Source: Mugil cephalus (Eukaryota > Chordata > Actinopteri > Mugiliformes > Mugilidae). From it: 64,000 nt of DNA. How positions within the stretch are numbered: the stretch's first letter is position 1; each line of letters opens with the position of its first letter. The notes under the pieces were generated by a model. That model searched no databases and was not told the origin of the DNA. It was given only the letters and a program-made list of their open reading frames with translations. Position numbers and translations under genes: made by a program. Location of the stretch: positions 20,122,001 to 20,186,000 of the forward strand of contig NC_061773.1 of the NCBI RefSeq assembly GCF_022458985.1, in the 5' to 3' direction. Shown in pieces: positions 1 through 13,400 of this stretch.

Positions 1-130
1 CAGCGTTTTGTATAAATGTCTTGCAGGTCTGGGAGGGGGGTGAAAGTCTCCGAGGAGTCTGATGAGGTGGAGACTCTGTCTGGCCTTCTTCATCATGGTG
101 GTCAGGCTCAGTTTCTTGTATACTGACTGG
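1..130 (-). mobile_element. possible LINE reverse-transcriptase fragment, cut by the window edge
   Basis: Read on the minus strand this stretch is open and encodes a basic segment with KKARQSLHLIRLL followed by a phenylalanine. That resembles the segment near the end of fish non-LTR reverse transcriptases where a KKA-Q-L-FLR-L--F pattern is usual. The upper end runs into a T-rich tract (+ strand A-rich) that could also be read as a splice acceptor. It could therefore instead be an exon of an unidentified minus-strand gene. The family is not determined. Confidence 0.35.
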
Positions 131-439
131 CCAAAAAAGAAAAAAACCACCTGGATTTAACTAAGCAAATAGGTACAAGCCTCCTATTGGATAAATACTG
201 CATGGGTGATTATCTTTCAGCAGGCAACAAGTTGTTTAACCCAGCTGACAGGCAACAAGTAGCTTCTCATCTGTTAAACAACCATGTCAAAACGCACATT
301 ACCTCAAGCAGAGAAAACATCTAAAGAGATTGAAGCAGAAAGTACTAAAATTGAGTTGTCCAATGCATAATTTAAAAGTGGAGCAGGGATAGTTTTGAAC
401 CATCATCTTCCAGGAAGAAATGTGGTCAGAAAAAAGAAG

Positions 440-686
440 AGAGGCAGATGAAGTGATGCACCCATCATGCCCTAGTGTCTACTGTACCAGCCTGTGGGGG
501 CAGTGCTATGATCTGGTGTTGCTGCTGTTGTTCAGGTCTAGGTTCAGAAACATTATGTCCAAAGAATGAATGAAGAATCAGCTGATTACACGAATATACT
601 GAACGACCATGTTATTACATCAGTGGATTTTTTCTTCCCTAATGGCATATTCCAAAACGTCAGGGAGCATGAGACATCATCATATC
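440..686 (+). mobile_element. Tc1-like transposase relic
   Basis: The plus strand carries a decayed DDE transposase reading. Around 600-680 the pieces DHVIT, VDFFFPNG, IFQN and REHETS appear in order, with frame changes between them. This is the order seen near the catalytic region of fish Tc1/mariner transposases (ND-VIPSMDFFFPDG, IFQDDNARIH, WFREHETSF). The second Asp motif is missing: the DNA jumps from IFQN to REHE, which is an internal deletion of roughly 60 bases. It is a dead fragment upstream of the dnah1 promoter, without visible terminal inverted repeats. Confidence 0.7.
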
Positions 687-853
687 TGTTTTTTTTTGTT
701 GTTGTTTTTTTTTAAATAGTCTGCACGCTTTGACTGGCTAAAGTGACTACAACTTTCAAATATGCAGTAGTCTGATATTAGTAAAATTATGGCGTAAATT
801 AAAATAATAAAACGAGGCCTGGTTGCTCGGCAGGAGCATAGCGACACATCCTC

Positions 854-867
854 GTCTCCATGACGAC
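854..867. promoter_or_regulatory. RFX X-box in the dnah1 promoter
   Basis: The bases GTCTCCATGACGAC match the X-box consensus GTHNYYATRRNAAC at 13 of 14 positions. The site is imperfectly palindromic, and its reverse complement also scores 13 of 14. A further half-site, GTTGCC, follows at 869-874. X-boxes bound by RFX factors are typical of cilia-gene promoters, which fits the axonemal dynein gene starting downstream. Binding is inferred. Confidence 0.6.
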
Positions 868-878
868 CGTTGCCGCGT

Positions 879-883
879 CCAAT
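879..883 (+). promoter_or_regulatory. CCAAT box of the dnah1 promoter
   Basis: A CCAAT pentamer lies 12 bases after the X-box and about 120 bases before the donor of the proposed non-coding first exon. RFX and NF-Y sites are often paired in vertebrate promoters. The motif is short, so support comes from its position. Confidence 0.35.
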
Positions 884-889
884 ATTTAC

Positions 890-1004
890 ATACCGGTAGT
901 TAACTTCCACTTGAAAACTGAGATTTCCGAAAGCTTTCCTCCGCTATGTTTCAACGAAGGAAAATATACTAAGGGTTGCGGGTTGCAGTTCACCCTGAAA
1001 TAAG
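890..1004 (+). other. dnah1: proposed 5' non-coding exon of dnah1
   Basis: The coding exon of dnah1 is preceded by a clear acceptor (TACTAG, ending at 2126), so at least one upstream non-coding exon is expected. The best donor upstream is AAG|GTAATG after position 1004, just downstream of the X-box and CCAAT box. The transcription start is not resolvable; the left boundary is only the promoter edge. The intron 1005-2126 contains the LINE relic. Confidence 0.4.
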
Positions 1005-1304
1005 GTAATGTTGTTGTTGTTTTCTGTTGCTCACAGCGCGTATTTATTTGTTTACCCACTCAGAGAAGTGATTTGTGGAACACGTAGGCTAAAGAGCTAA
1101 CACTAGCTACACTATCTTACGTTTACCGATCAGTGTTAAAACCAGTAATAAAAAAAGAAAATCCTTTTTTACTACTATAATTTGAAAGCTGAGGTCACAT
1201 AAGCTGACATGTTTTAGCCTTTAGTGGATACTGTCAACGTAACAGGCTTTATTTGCACCAGTAACATTGTTTTCCAGTGTCAATTCAATCTAACGCTAGA
1301 GGAT

Positions 1305-2075
1305 AGAGGAAATCAATCAAATTTTATTTATATAGCACCGTCAAAACAAATAAATGCCATTCGAAATGCTTTACAATTTGATTTGATTTTGACAATTATG
1401 TATATTAAAAGTGAAACAAGTATTTGGACTAATGCACACTCATAAAGAAAAGGGTTAGTTTAAATAATGAAAGATCAGTACTGATATAAAGATCAACAGC
1501 CTCAATTAAATAAAACAATAACAAAGATAGAAACATAGTAAAATATAAAAACATTAACGATAGAATGAAATAGAATCAAACTCTCAGAATACATAGAAAA
1601 TAAGAGAGGTACAAAGTAACAACATAGTAAGTAATAACATAGAAAAACTATAAAGCTGCAGAATAGAATAAAATGACTGAGACTAGAACTATGACATGGA
1701 AGCCAGATTGAAGAGATGGGTTTTTAACTTTTAAAATTGTCAATATTTATAACTCCTTTCAGATCCACCGGCAGGCTGTTCCACAGTTTTGGAGCGTAGT
1801 GGCTGAAAGCAGCATTGCCAAATGTTTTTATCTCACTCTGTCGAACAGTTAAAAGAGAGGAACCAGAGGATCTGAGAGGCCTTTCTGGTTCATACAATAC
1901 AACCATCTCTGAGATATAGCCTGGTGCAAGTCCGTGGAGTGCTTTTAAAACTAATAAAAGAAAATCAATATGAAAACAGGCAGCTAGTGTAAAGATTTTA
2001 AAATAGGTAATGTGTGCTCTCCTTCTGGTCTGAGTGAGAACTCGTGCTGCAGAATGTCTTCGACTTGTAGAGAAG
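1305..2075 (-). mobile_element. LINE 3'-end relic in the dnah1 5' intron
   Basis: On the minus strand the end of a non-LTR retrotransposon ORF is readable with frameshifts. It includes LKALHGLAPGYIS, then a segment with ERPLRSSGSSLL, and then FGNAAFSHYAPKLWNSLP before the frame decays. These are hallmark C-terminal motifs of fish LINE polyproteins. The following 3' region ends near 1308 in the tail that reads TTTATTTATATAGCACC on the plus strand, which is highly dispersed in teleosts. It is a 5'-truncated, inactive copy opposite in orientation to dnah1. The exact clade (L2 or Rex-like) is not determined. Confidence 0.75.
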
Positions 2076-2129
2076 CAGATAACTAAATCCCTGACTCATA
2101 CATGAAATGTCTTACTGTTTTACTAGAAG

Positions 2130-5100
2130 ATGGAGAAGAAAGATTTGCCTGGTTTTGGGGCATTCATACCTCACCCCCCCAGAAAGCCTCCAGAGCCCAA
2201 ACCTCCAACTGCACCTCACAGATCCAAACACACCTCGGCCAGAAAATGCTGTTTGACTGAACAGAAAGGCATTTATTCAGATGCGATCAGCACATTTAAC
2301 CTCCAGGTAAAAGAACACTATGTTAGCACATTCATTTGCCTCTTCTGATTCTAACAGCTATTATATTGTGAGGCATATGTAAAATGTGGTGTTGCTGTTG
2401 TGACCTGATTAAAAAAGAAATAAATAAATAATCTAGGATTTTTTTTATGGTTTAGTCAGGTACAGGAAAACTTGAGAGCAAGCAGAATTCACTGGGCCAG
2501 ACCATCCTCAAATTCACTCATCATAAGTCACTAAATGGTAAGTAAAATGAAATTATATTAGGAATACTGACATTTAAACTGATTATTTCCATATACAGAA
2601 TGCATTCTATAAGAGTAGCATACTACACTCGTCTACAAAACATTTTTGTGCTCCTTGTAAAATCTGAAATGTGCAGGTAAAACTATCAAGACTCGATCTG
2701 ACCAGCGTAAGCCCACTGAAAAGGATAACCATGCACCGCAGACTACACAGGAGTCACAGAATTCATACTTCTGCCCGGGTGGAGATGCACCCAAAGTCCA
2801 AATGCCATTCAAAACCATTTCTGGCCAAATCCCTCGCAAGCTAGAGATAGAGAGGTATGTACTGTTTGTGCAGTACGTTTGGGACGTAGCTGGTTCAATA
2901 AGGTCCTTTATTTAAATATTGCTAAATATAGCTGTAACTTAACTATGACTTTTATACTTCTTCTCTTTCAAAAGACGTCGAAGGGAGTACTTGAAGTTAG
3001 ATATTGAACAGCTCCTGGCAGAAAAGGGCATAGACTCTAATCTCCTAATGATGGGACATCTAAAAGATGGTGACGAGGGTGTGACCACACCAGGCAGTTC
3101 TGTGTCGGCCTTCCTTCCGCTAGAGGTGAGTCAGCTACTGCTCCTTACCATTGCAATGCCATCTCATATTTTGGTGTTCATCGGTACCGATGCACGCATT
3201 TCTTATGTTTTTCTTGAGATATTTGACAGTGATGAATATGACTGCCGGACACCAGACGACTGGCTTGCCCTGGGCAAATCTGAAGGATTACCTAATTACA
3301 AACCTATTCCTGCAAAAGCCTTGCTGCCTACAGATGATGAGACTTCTCCTGGTAAAATGCCCCTATTTTACTGTGTAAACAAAAAATTTACATTTTATGT
3401 AATTTTTTGATGGTGCTCTCTCTTTTCTTTTGAAGATTCTCCAAGAAGCCCATCCACGAAGTACAGCTGGCATTTGGTTGGTGTTCTTGAGTATAGTACA
3501 GAGAAATGTCAGTACCTGGTACAGAAGGTTCACAGGCAGGCAGATGGAGAAGAAAATCATACTATGAAGGAACAACGCAAAAGGATTAAATCCCCAGGTT
3601 GGTTTTCATGTCTTTATTTTCATTATAGTAACACAGTGTTGTCTCATATATTTCTCCACTCTCCCTGTCCATAAACTGCACGTATGCTTTCTATCACCCT
3701 GCGCTGCACAGAAATAAGCCCCTTGCAAGGAGGTAGTAAGTACTGGGTACCCAGGATCAGACTGCTATTCTGTGCTGAGGACCCACGTGTCTTTGTTGAA
3801 CGGATCCAGTTTGCCCTGCGCTACAGGGAGAACACAGAGGCTCTGCTGCTCTACAACTTATCAGTGAAATGCATGCCCATTTGGCAGGGGACACCGTCTC
3901 TCAGTGCCAACGACCTCCAGCGTATCAAAAGTGTCACCCTATCAGCTCCTGGCCTCAAACTGAAAGTGTGAGTAGTGTCTACGGCTGTAATTTTCTAGCA
4001 ATTTAGCATAATTAGTTGAAAACGAATGATCTCTTGAGTCGAATTGAAATGGTTAACAAAGATAATATTATGTGTACAGTTTGGAGAAGTGTATAAGGGA
4101 CTTCGAGAAGCAAATCAAACTGGAATACGACCGCACCATTAACCGCACGACCTTTGACAAAGTAGTGATGAGCTACCCTGAGCTTTCACACATCACCCTG
4201 CCACAGATCGAACCTGAGTGTGTAGCTCAAAAATGTAAGTTAACCATATATTAGTGTACAAGAAATGTTGAATCAGCCAATACGCCGCATTAACATGCAA
4301 CACTGGTTTGTTTCATCTGCCCAGGGTGCCCTCCAGCCCATTACTTCACCTATGAGAAGAACAGAGCTGCATTTGTTTTCAGCTCCCTGCTGACAAAGTC
4401 AGAGGTGATCTCTGCTCTATCTGAGATACAGTCTGAGTGCAACAAAGTAGCAACGATGAAGCTGTTCAATATCACCTCGATGAAACCTCTTCGTCTGGAC
4501 GAATTTGAAGTTACACAGTCTCAAGTGCATACGCAGGTACTGAATGGAGACTATGGCGGTTACTTTTATTCTGTTAATAATAAAATAATTTAATTTCTAT
4601 GGCAGAGTTCATGCACATAATGCACGAAAAGAGAATAATGTAAAAGCACAAAATCATAGTGTATACAAGAGAACATAAAACAATGATAAATTAATTAAAA
4701 TATGATCATCTGTTTATCTTATTAAATTCAAAAGACAGGACAAGACTATATGAAAGAATTTTCCAATGAAAAATACAGCTGAGAAATGTTTGTTGTTGTT
4801 TTTTTGCCAAAAAGTCTGTCAGCTGACTCAGGGCTATTAAGAGAATTAAGAATTAAGACAGGCCTTTTACTTTTTCATTTTTTATGCTAAAAGCACTTAT
4901 GCTAAAACATCATGATTGTGACTTATAGCCATAAGATTAATATTTGTACTTGGGGAAGGGCCACACAATTGCTGCTGTCACCTTGGAATTACCAAAAGGT
5001 GAAACTTTCACACTTGACTGTCCCGTGAGTAAAATAGCCTCTTTTCCTTTTCCTCCAGATGAACATATATCTTAAGGAGACATGGATTTCCGCGCTGAGC

Positions 5101-7490
5101 AACAGCGTCCGTTTAAACCTGGCGATCGTTGGCAAGGGCGCATACAACATAAATGAGTCTCGCTGGGACATTTACAAGACTTCCAAGTTGTGCAAACTGA
5201 TGGCTGTGGTGCGCTTCAAACTGCAGGACAGCCTGCGCTACCTTGTGCAGACTTCACTGGCCAGCCTGACTGAGTCGGTGCTGGACGCCTGTCAAAGTGT
5301 GATGACATGTCCTCAGGACATGGTTTGGGGAGACGACCTCATCACTAGTTCCTACAAGTAAGATAAAATACACCTGCCCGAATTTCCATATTTCCACATA
5401 AATATACAAGTAACATATGAATAAATTTACATACACTAACATAGTTAGCATGACATGAAAGATTTCTGTGCTTATATTATTCATTTGTCATAGTCATTTG
5501 TCAGTAATATTACATTATCCATATCTAGGCCAAAGAAGAATCCTTTGTTCCTGCTGGAGTTGGTTCTGGATCAGAACGGGGTTCATTACAGCACTCCTCC
5601 GGAGATCTTTCCAACAACTATTGTTAACCTGTTTGACAAGGGTATTCTAGCCACATACAACGTACCGCAAGTCGAGAAGGTGAAATGAAATCTGTTCTCT
5701 CCTAACTCACTCAGCATTAACAGAATTGAAAATGTAATAGGATGATGTAAAAGATCATAATTCAGGTTCTTGTATCCTGTTTTGGTGATAATGAGAGATT
5801 CAATCATTTAATTATTATTTTTCTCTCGTCCAGTTTGTGATGCAGAAGATGTTCATCAGCGCTGATCCGTTGCTCGACACGGTGAATTTGTGGGAAGAGG
5901 AAGTAAATGCGCTGAGAGAGAAGATTCGCAAAGCTTTGACACAAGCAGCTATACCTCTCAAGGCTTATGCTGCTGAATATGAGAAACACTTAGAGCTTCA
6001 CAATTTGGACATGGAAACTTTTCTTGAGTAAGTTTTGTGTTTGAAATGACGTTTTTGCGTTTTCACAAATCCCCATGAAGTGTACGGATGTGAGCTAGTC
6101 AGGGTCCTTCAGAATGCATTCTTTATACTGCTAATCGAATGGGATCCTGCTCTCCTGTTAATATTTCATCGTTATTGTAAATCCTCAAACATTTTGTTGC
6201 CAGATCTCATAATGCAGAACAGACACCCCAAGAACTGAAGAAAGAGGCGGAGCAGCATCTTAAAGAAAGGGAAATGCTTAAAAGCTCCTTGCCATCCTCC
6301 ATCGTCATTGGTCCATTTCTTGTCCGTGTAGAGGCTGTACGCACATCTCTCACAACAAAGAGAAAGGCTTTAGCTGAGGCACTGCTGGACCACCTCGCTC
6401 TGAAGCTGAGTAAGCAGATTGAAAATGTAAGTCCTTTGTTTAAAGGCCTGGAAACACTGGTGTTTTTTAAATATATTGTGATCATTTGTCATTACACATT
6501 CACATTCCCGCTTTTCACATTGCAATATGAATGTTGTTTTATGTGTTAAGGCCTGTGAAGAGTGTAACGTTATGAGCAGAAAGCTTCATGAGAAACCCAA
6601 CAGCATGGAGGATCTGTCTGAAAAGAGGGACTGGATGAAACAAGTCCCAGAGCAGCTCAAGAGTTACACGGTACAGAATAAAAGGATGAAATGGATATTT
6701 TTGTTATACATATTATGTGAATAACTACTTGTAAATGCATCTTATTTTTCCCACCTGTCCTCTTCAGGAAATTCTCGGAAAGATCCTGTCTGACTATGAG
6801 CTAATAGAGGAATGTTTTTACAGTTTTTCAAATGAAGATGTTAACAAAAAGTAAGTGTAATATCATCATATGAAAACTAAATTGGGCTGTATTTTAGACT
6901 TTTAGTCTTTATTTTAGGATTTATAGTTGTTACACTGATAAGAGGGATCTGTGATGTTAAATTAACTGTTGTCTGTGCAGGTGGACAGCTATTGGGTGGC
7001 CTCAAAGGATAATCACCTTAATGGAAACAACAGCAAAACAGCATGAGGAGGATGAGGAGCGATTCCACAAGATCCATCTAGTTGATCAGAACAATCTTGA
7101 GGAGCACATTGTCTCTCTGCAGGTCTGAGACAACCACATTTTGTACAACAGTCACTTAGCACAATGTCTCACATCTGAGCTCTGAATCAATTGTGATTCA
7201 TTTTCGAGATAGCCCTGAGTTTACAGCCTAATTTAGACATGTCTGAGGGCAGGCTGGTCTTTTTGTGTAGGTTCACTTAAGTATGTTGATGCTGCTACTG
7301 CTGATGAAGGTTCTAAAAAATTCTGTTTGTGTAGATGCTTGTTGCTGGGTTTGAGGGCCATGCAGATATCGATCGTGCCCATGAGATGGCCACTGAGGTC
7401 AGGCGTACGACCAAGCAACTTAAGGAGTGCCAGACTCTTGCCCAGACCTACAACACCAGAGAACGTCTGTTCGGTATCCCTGTCACAAAT
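2130..7490 (+). other. dnah1: dnah1 exons 1-17: N-terminal tail (residues 1-958)
   Basis: Exons: 2130-2306, 2456-2537, 2677-2854, 2975-3125, 3219-3351, 3436-3597, 3712-3967, 4080-4234, 4325-4536, 5059-5357, 5529-5679, 5834-6027, 6204-6426, 6551-6670, 6768-6850, 6981-7122, 7335-7490. The tail binds accessory chains and anchors the motor to the doublet. The first 60 residues are proline-rich and poorly conserved. From exon 3 on, the sequence tracks DNAH1 closely ([53 protein letters not shown]). The 522-base intron 4537-5058 is AT-rich with nothing recognisable. Confidence 0.9.
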
Positions 7491-10400
7491 GTGAGTGAAG
7501 AGAGAAGGCGTCAGACAAACTGATTTTTCATGTAACTTACTTATTCCAGCAGGTTTCAAAAGGTAACAAGAACTTGCATTTACCCTGCTTTTTATAAGAG
7601 TGAAATCTAAATCTCTTTCACAGTATGATCATCTGCACAAACTGGTAAAGGACTTCCAGCCTTTTAAAGATCTATGGAGCACCACTTCTGATTGGTTCCG
7701 GTGGAAGGAGAGCTGGCTCAGTGACCCGCTGTCTTCCATTGACCCTGAGCAACTTGAGCGCAATGTCAACGATGTTTACAAGACCATGCACAAATGCATC
7801 AAACAGTTCAAGGACATTCCTGGTGGGTGACACATCTATTACCATTCAAAGGTGGCAAGGTGAGGTGCGACCGTTAATGTGACTGACCTTTAGTTTGCCT
7901 GGTCTGCTCCTTGTGTTTAACAAAAATACTAGATTGCCAGATGGTGGCAGCTACAGTCCGAAGCAAGATCGAGGACTTCCAGCCTTACATCCCTCTAATT
8001 CAGGCCCTAAGAAATCCAGGAATGAAGAGCCGTCACTGGGATATGCTTTCAAAACGCATTCAGATCAAAGTCAAACCCAAAGCCAACTTGACCTTCTCCC
8101 ACTGCCTGGAGCTCGGCCTACAGAACCATGTGGATGACATAGCTCATGTGGCTGAGGTGGCTGGGAAAGAGTACACTATTGAACAGGTACCTTAGCCATA
8201 CCCTAATTATGTGCTGTTTGGAATGGAGTGAGGTTAAGAAGTATTATGCTTTTGGGTTGTTTGTCTATCCATTTCCATGTCTCATTCTTGTCACTGTGGT
8301 GTCTTATTCCTCAAATTTGACACAAAGATTCAGGAACAGGATGCGCTAATTAGTATTTGGTGGGCAAAGGTCAAAGGTCAAGGTAACTTTGACTTCATAA
8401 AACACATCATGGTCCATGATCTTCCAGTATCTCAGGGAAACCAAACCAGCACAAATTAAATATACACTCGGACTGATGAATGAAATGATTAGGTGGTCAT
8501 TCTTCATCAAAAAGCAGCCGTTGCTCCACTCACTTATGCTCAGTGATAGCGTAGGAATATCTTCACTTAAGCTTGTGCTGTCTTGTTTTTTTTTTTTACA
8601 CCTTCTCTCCCAGGCCCTGGAAAAGATGGAACAAGAATGGGCGACAGTAATCTTCGATGTGCTGCCCTACAAGGACACAGGAACTTACATTTTGAAGAGC
8701 CCAGATGAAGCGTCCCAGTTGCTGGATGACCACATCGTCATGACACAGAGCATGTCCTTCTCGCCCTTCAAAAAAACTTTTGAGGGCCGCATCAATACCT
8801 GGGAGAGCAAGCTCAGAATGACTCAAGTACACGCACACACACCCTATGATGACACTTAACGGTCTTGTGTCTTGTAATGTGATGGTGTAGTGTCTTATGT
8901 TGTCCTGCTGCCCTCTTCTGGTACATATAGGACGTGCTGGAGGAGTGGCTGACATGTCAGCGCTCCTGGCTGTACCTGGAGCCCATCTTTAGCTCTGATG
9001 ATATCAACCAGCAGCTGCCGGTCGAAGGAAAAAGATACCAGCAAATGGAGCAGACATGGAGGAGAGTCATGAAAAGTGCCTTTAATAATCGAAAGGTCAG
9101 AATTTTCACAACTTTTTCAATTTGATGATGATTTGATGATTTGGTGTGGAGTGTTTTGTAGGAGCGTAGGACTAGATAATAGAGGTGGTTGTGTTTTTTT
9201 TCCCTCTGTGTTTCTGTGTTTATGTCTAGGTGATTGAGCTGTGTCCTGATGCTCGTCTATTAGGAAAACTAAAGGAGTGCAACATACTTTTGGAACAGGT
9301 GCAGAAGGGTCTCAGTGAATACTTGGAGACAAAGCGAGGCTCCTTCCCCAGGTATGCCACTGTGAAGCTGCCCTTAAAACATTTTAGAAATCAGCTTCTT
9401 ATGATAATGTATTTGTTAGTCTTTTTATTTATTATTTATTCATATGTTTGTAGGTTTTATTTCCTGTCAGACGATGAGCTGTTAGAGATTCTGTCCCAGA
9501 CCAAAGACCCTACTGCTGTTCAGCCACACCTGCGCAAGTGCTTTGAAAACATTGCACAGGTTTGCTCTTGCCTGTTGTCTCCTTAATCACATCACTCATA
9601 CAGTATATTACATGAAATGTAACGCACATTCCTCATGACTAAGACATCCGTTGGTCTTTAGCTTCGGTTTCAGGCAGACCTACAGATCACGCATATGTAC
9701 TCTGGGGAAGGAGAGGAGGTGAAACTGTTTGTGCCAGTGAGTCCGAGTGGGAATGTGGAGGACTGGCTGAGGGAAGTGGAGAAGTCTATGAAAGTCACTT
9801 TGAGGGATAACATTGACCGCTCACTGAAAGACTACCCTGAGGTAAGGGAACCTGCCTTATGATAATATTTGTTATGTTTTATACTCTTGAACTTGTGTCT
9901 ACGTAACGCTGAGGCTTTTTTAGTAAGATGTCTTTGTGTCCACTTGACCTCATAGCAAGCACGTGTAGACTGGGTGTTACTGTGGCCTGGTCAAGTGGTG
10001 ATTGCTGGCTGTCAGGTCTTCTGGACTGTTGAGGTGTCTGAGGCTTTGGAGCAGGGAGATTTGGCAAACCGCCTTTATCCCCAACTACAGACACAGGTGT
10101 GGGCAAAAATAATAATAAAAAAAATCTATTAAAAAAGCTATATTTTTATCAAACATTGACCATTATTTTCTGTTTTTCTTTATACTGACATGTTTTGTCT
10201 GTGAAGCTGGGTGACTTGGTGCAGCTGGTGAGAGGACGTCTGTCCAACATGCAGCGAGCTGTGTTGTCTGCACTTATTGTCATAGAGGTCCATGCTAAGG
10301 ATGTAGCGGCCAAGTTGGTGGAGCAGGAGGTCTCAAGCGTTAACGACTTTGAGTGGATCAGCCAACTTAGGTTAATTGTTTTCCTGTCCTTAGAGTCTGC

Positions 10401-13400
10401 TATTTCATTAAAATCTGACATATTGTTGCTCAGACAGTAGCGTTGCACTGATCTGATGTTTTTTTTTGTTTTGTTTTTTGTAGATATTATTGGGCAAAGG
10501 ATGACTTATACATCCGTGCAGTGAATGCAGAATTTTTGTACGGCTACGAGTACCTTGGGAACTCTGGACGACTGGTGATCACCCCACTCACTGACAGGTA
10601 GTCCTTTAGTCAAATATGTATCCAACTGAATGCCATGCACTCCTTTGACGACGCCAATCTCTGGCTTTTTCCAGATGCTACCTGACCCTGACTGGAGCTC
10701 TACACTTGAAATTTGGAGGGGCACCTGCAGGGCCAGCAGGGACAGGAAAGACAGAAACCACTAAGGATCTTGGAAAGGCTCTGGCCATCCAGACGGTAGT
10801 TTTCAACTGTTCTGATCAGCTGGACTTCATCGCGATGGGAAAGTTTCTTAAAGGACTGGCCAGGTAGAAGTTAGTCTGAACGAATTTCAGAGTTGCTGTC
10901 GAATGTCACAACGCATGGCAACATTCAATTGTGATTCCTTTTCTATCGTTCATTTTTCAGCTCGGGTGCCTGGGCATGCTTTGACGAGTTTAATCGTATT
11001 GATGTGGAGGTTCTGTCTGTGGTGGCTCAGCAGATTACCACTATACAAAAAGCCCAGCAGCAAAGGGTAAGAATCCGATTCACTGAATATTCACACTATG
11101 TTATTCACTGTACAGTAAAGTCTTACTGGTATTTGACTGAAACACCACTCAATATTTTTATACAGCATGTGTTTCAGATAATTTAAAATCAGTTATTAAT
11201 GCTAACTAATAATGTGTAACTTTTTCTGTGCATGTTGTTTCTTAAGGCGGAACGATTTGTGTTTGAGGGGGCGGAGATCCCTCTTGTCCCTTCATGTGCT
11301 GTGTTTATCACCATGAACCCTGGTTATGCTGGTCGCACAGAACTTCCTGACAATCTAAAGGTCTGAAATAACAGAATTTAAGTAGCTGTGTAACTCTGAA
11401 GATAAGCAGACTGGGCTTCAACCAATATGATTTATCTTGTGCAGGCCCTGTTTCGCCCTGTGGCCATGATGGTCCCTGACTATGCCATGATAGCTGAGAT
11501 CTCGTTGTACTCATTTGGCTTCAGTGATGCCAAAGTTCTCTCCAAGAAAATTACTACAACTTTCAAGCTGTCATCTGAGCAACTCAGCTCTCAGGTATAA
11601 GTTAATTGTAACCTCTGGGACGTATGTAGGACGTAATGTGGTTTAACTGGTGACAAATGTATACGATTAATAAAATATGTGTTCACCATTGCTTTTATTT
11701 GCTCAAAGGACCATTATGATTTTGGCATGAGAGCTGTGAAGACTGTGATCTCTGCAGCTGGAAACCTGAAGAGAGAAAATCCCAACATGAATGAGGTCAG
11801 ATATTTTTTCATCACCTATAGTAGCTATGAGAATCTGTGAGACACATTTTTAATGAAAATTACAATACTTAAAAAACGTATCCTTCTATGATCTTGCCGT
11901 CCTCCAGGAGCTGATCTGTCTTCGGGCCATTCAAGACGTCAACGTACCAAAGTTTTTACAGGACGATCTGAAGCTCTTCAACGGCATCGTGTCTGATCTT
12001 TTCCCTAAGACAAAACAGGAGCCAATCGACTATGGCTCACTGGAAGAATCACTGCGTAATGTGTGCACTGCAAAGAACCTCAAAGATGTGGATGGTCAGT
12101 TGTCTCTGGAATCACAGAAAATGTCAGCTTTTATCTTTCCGTGTGCAATGAGTACAATAACGGTATCGTGGTGGTTGCAGGGTACATTAATAAGTGTATT
12201 CAGCTGTATGAAACGACTGTGGTGAGACATGGTCTGATGTTAGTGGGACCCTCTGGATCGGGTAAAACCAAGGTGAGTCGTTTACATCTTAGTAAAGTGT
12301 ATGCACAAATTTGACATTTATTTTCCTCTGCTCTCATATTTATATAAATGCTGTGTATTTAAGTGTTATGAGGTACTAGGTACAGCAATAACATCTCTGA
12401 AGGGCCAGCCCTCTGTGAGTGGTGGCGTGTACGAGGCTGTTCAGACGTATGTCCTCAACCCAAAATCAATCACCATGGGACAGCTGTATGGAGAGTATGA
12501 CTTGCTCACACATGAGTGGTAAGAAAACTTTGACCTCACACAAACTACAGAACAAATGAAGAAGACAGGTTCACGGACATGACTTTTTTGTCCTTTTTTT
12601 TTTTTTTTTTAGGACTGATGGTATCCTCTCATCTCTTATTCGTGGAGGGACAGCAACTATGGACAAGGAGAAAAAGTGGTACATGTTTGATGGGCCAGTG
12701 GACGCAGTGTGGATTGAGAACATGAACACTGTGCTGGATGACAACAAAAAGTTGTGTCTTAGCTCTGGAGAAATCATAAAGCTCACTGATGTAAGATGAA
12801 TGCTGACATTTCTCAAGCATGCATTTTCAGACAGTGTGCTGCCTTGTCTCCATAGCACATCAGCACATTTTGTGTTTTTGTCTTGCAGGTGATGACCATG
12901 ATGTTTGAGGTGCAGGACCTGGCAGTGGCATCCCCAGCCACAGTGTCACGCTGTGGTATGGTCTACTTGGAGCCCAGCATCCTGGGCCTCGTTCCCTTCA
13001 CAGAATGCTGGCTCAGGCGGATCCCTGAAGTCTTAAAACCATTCACAGAGCAGATGAACTTACTGTTTGCCAGGTTCCTGCAGGTGAGAGATGTCGGAAT
13101 AAGTGGGCTTTTCCACCACAGACCATATATAAACATTGCACTGCTCTTATTTAATTTGTTTTTCTACATTCTTTACACAGGATGCCATTACGTTTGTCCG
13201 CACATCAGTGAAGGAGGTCATCACATCTCTGGACAGTAACCTTGCCTGTAGTCTGCTTAAACTAATGGACTGCTTCTTCAGCCCTTTCAGTGTTAAAGAG
13301 GTTTGTCTTCACCCTCTCTGTTAGTGTGACAAGATAATCAATAAAATAACTCATAGCAGTCGCAACAGTTTGTGGTAAATATTAAGTTCTTATAGTAAGA

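Noticed and set aside
680-910. Minus-strand frame overlapping the dnah1 promoter, possibly a divergent gene
   Set aside because: It runs across the X-box and CCAAT box and ends in a poly-Lys/Asn stretch from a T-rich tract; no recognisable protein.
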